Shown here piece after piece: positions 5,250 to 6,028 of a DNA stretch of 6,028 nt. The stretch covers positions 1-6,028 of the forward strand of contig JAIRMF010000132.1 in NCBI GenBank assembly GCA_031258895.1, given 5' to 3'. Under the pieces are notes generated by a model, which made no database searches, had not been told where the DNA came from, and saw only the letters and a program-made list of their open reading frames with translations. This stretch comes from Dysgonamonadaceae bacterium. Lineage in GTDB: Bacteria > Bacteroidota > Bacteroidia > Bacteroidales > Azobacteroidaceae. Both the position numbers and the translations under genes were made by a program. Positions within the stretch are counted from its first letter, which is position 1, and the number at the start of each line of letters is the position of its first letter.

Positions 5250-6028
5250 ATGAAGATCGGAAAAATAATAGCGTGCATCTGGATGGTAAGCGTAATATGC
5301 AGCGCAGGCGGGCAGAGGGCAGACGGGCAACCCGCCGCAGCCGTGCAGAGAGCGGACGGTCAAACGTTAAACGGAATACATAATACAGACGGGCAAACCG
5401 CCGAGCCTCCTAAAAACACCGAAGGCCCAATACCAGACAAAACGCAAAGCAAAGACGCTAAAACCGCTGCCCCTCCTAAAAACACTGAAGGTGAAATACC
5501 GGCAGAAACGCAAAGGGCAGGCGCGAAAACAAAAGCCGGCGAGCGAAGCGACGCCGGCGCAAAACCAGACGTAACACAAATTACAGACGGGCAAACCGCC
5601 GCAGCCGTGCAGAGAGCGGACGGGCAAACGTTAAACGGAAAGAATAGTACAGACGGGCAACCCACCGCCGTCGTGCAAAGAGCAAACGGTCAAACGTTAA
5701 ACGGAAAGAATAGTACAGACGGGAAAACCGCTGCCCCTCCTAAAAACACCGAAGGCCCAATACCAACCAAAACAAAAAGCACAGACGGGAAACCCGCCGA
5801 GCCTCCTAAAAACACCGAAGGTGAAATACCGGCAGAAACGCAAAGAACAGGCGGCAAAACATTAGAAGAAACGCAGAGGGCAGACGGCAAAACAACAGCC
5901 CTCAAAGAAGTTATCATCACCGGCGAAAAATACAGGGAAGTAATCCCCTCACAACGGCTGACAGGCCAAAAGTTAGAGTCCCTCAGCTGCTTCTCCGTCG
6001 CAGATGCTATAAGATACTTCTCCGGTAT
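5250..6028 (+). CDS. btuB: N-terminal part of a BtuB-like TonB-dependent outer-membrane receptor
   Basis: The frame from ATG 5250 is open to the window end (259 codons visible; the beta-barrel lies outside). Residues 1 to about 20 form a signal peptide (MKIGKIIACIWMVSVICSAG); the cysteine at 17 does not sit in a proper lipobox. Residues 24-221 are tandem 11-residue repeats, hydrophilic and probably disordered. A TonB-box-like ALKEVIITG follows at 217-225, then the start of the plug domain with IPSQRLTG and SVADAIRYFSG, which matches Bacteroidota BtuB-type receptors. The upstream cobalamin riboswitch points to corrinoid uptake across the outer membrane, powered by TonB. The start is the only ATG after the last in-frame stop (5172-5174) that yields a signal peptide, and is preceded by A-rich leader. 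The long repeat tether between signal peptide and TonB box is unusual; the usual carboxypeptidase-like or signalling N-terminal domain is absent. Confidence 0.88.
   Translation, partial: MKIGKIIACIWMVSVICSAGGQRADGQPAAAVQRADGQTLNGIHNTDGQTAEPPKNTEGPIPDKTQSKDAKTAAPPKNTEGEIPAETQRAGAKTKAGERSDAGAKPDVTQITDGQTAAAVQRADGQTLNGKNSTDGQPTAVVQRANGQTLNGKNSTDGKTAAPPKNTEGPIPTKTKSTDGKPAEPPKNTEGEIPAETQRTGGKTLEETQRADGKTTALKEVIITGEKYREVIPSQRLTGQKLESLSCFSVADAIRYFSG
5319..5912 (+). repeat. 33-bp/66-bp coding tandem repeats in the receptor N-terminus
   Basis: The coding sequence for residues 24-221 divides cleanly into eighteen 11-residue units of the form T/A-D/E-G-Q/K-T/P...Q/K-R/N/S, such as TDGQTAAAVQR, ADGQTLNGKNS, TDGKTAAPPKN and TEGEIPAETQR. 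They pair into nine 22-residue (66-bp) modules. At DNA level CCTCCTAAAAACAC recurs at 5406, 5472, 5736 and 5802, and CAAACGTTAAACGGA at 5361, 5625 and 5691. All these spacings are multiples of 66 bp, so modules were duplicated recently, including a multi-module block. The period preserves the reading frame, so unit gain or loss would alter tether length without a frameshift. Long open frames on the opposite strand here are by-products of the repeat. Confidence 0.93.

Noticed and set aside
5360..5920. Several minus-strand frames (Pro/Ser/Val/Cys-rich repeats) opposite the receptor
   Set aside because: They are antisense images of in-frame 33-bp repeats; the plus frame has a signal peptide, TonB box and plug motif.

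Overview
The window looks like a piece of a Bacteroidales-type (Bacteroidota) chromosome. Several intergenic regions carry the Bacteroidota -7 promoter word TAnnTTTG (TACCTTTG or TAACTTTG), two of them with a TTTG -33 word at 18-19 nt. Leaders are A-rich without a strong Shine-Dalgarno. The genes (a fused SpmA-SpmB membrane protein, a LutC-like LUD protein, a 639-aa glutamine-dependent NAD synthetase and a TonB-dependent receptor behind a cobalamin riboswitch) also fit that phylum. Genus cannot be fixed from the sequence.

Layout. 1-77 (minus): 5' end of a gene leaving the window. 139-306: eight 21-bp GC-rich tandem repeats. 481-535: an uninterrupted (TG)27 tract. 625-655 (minus): a near-perfect Bacteroidota promoter pointing leftward into both repeats. 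712-1947 (+): SpmA-SpmB fusion. 1944-2501 (minus): LutC-like protein, convergent with the former and sharing a CTAG as both stop codons. 2502-2626: divergent promoter region. 2627-4546 (+): nadE. 4547-4910: AT-rich spacer with an 11-bp tandem repeat and a promoter. 4915-5154: cobalamin riboswitch with downstream hairpins. 5192-5227: 9-bp tandem repeats. 5250-end (+): start of a BtuB-like TonB-dependent receptor whose periplasmic N-terminus is built of 11-residue repeats.

The four central genes are ordinary metabolism or transport. B12-regulated uptake (riboswitch plus receptor) is the only clear regulatory circuit. NadE makes NAD from deamido-NAD; the LutC-like protein and SpmAB have no obvious partners here.

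The most unusual material is the left 620 bp. On the minus strand the strong promoter leads straight into an ATG at 616. That reading frame crosses the (CA)27 tract as a Thr-His run and stops just after it at this repeat length. A change of one or more dinucleotide units would open one of two other frames, each continuing for over 110 codons through the 21-bp repeats. This is a candidate three-state phase-variable gene. Its N-terminus resembles that of the truncated gene at 1-77. The window as a whole is rich in unrelated tandem repeats (2, 9, 11, 21 and 33/66 bp periods).
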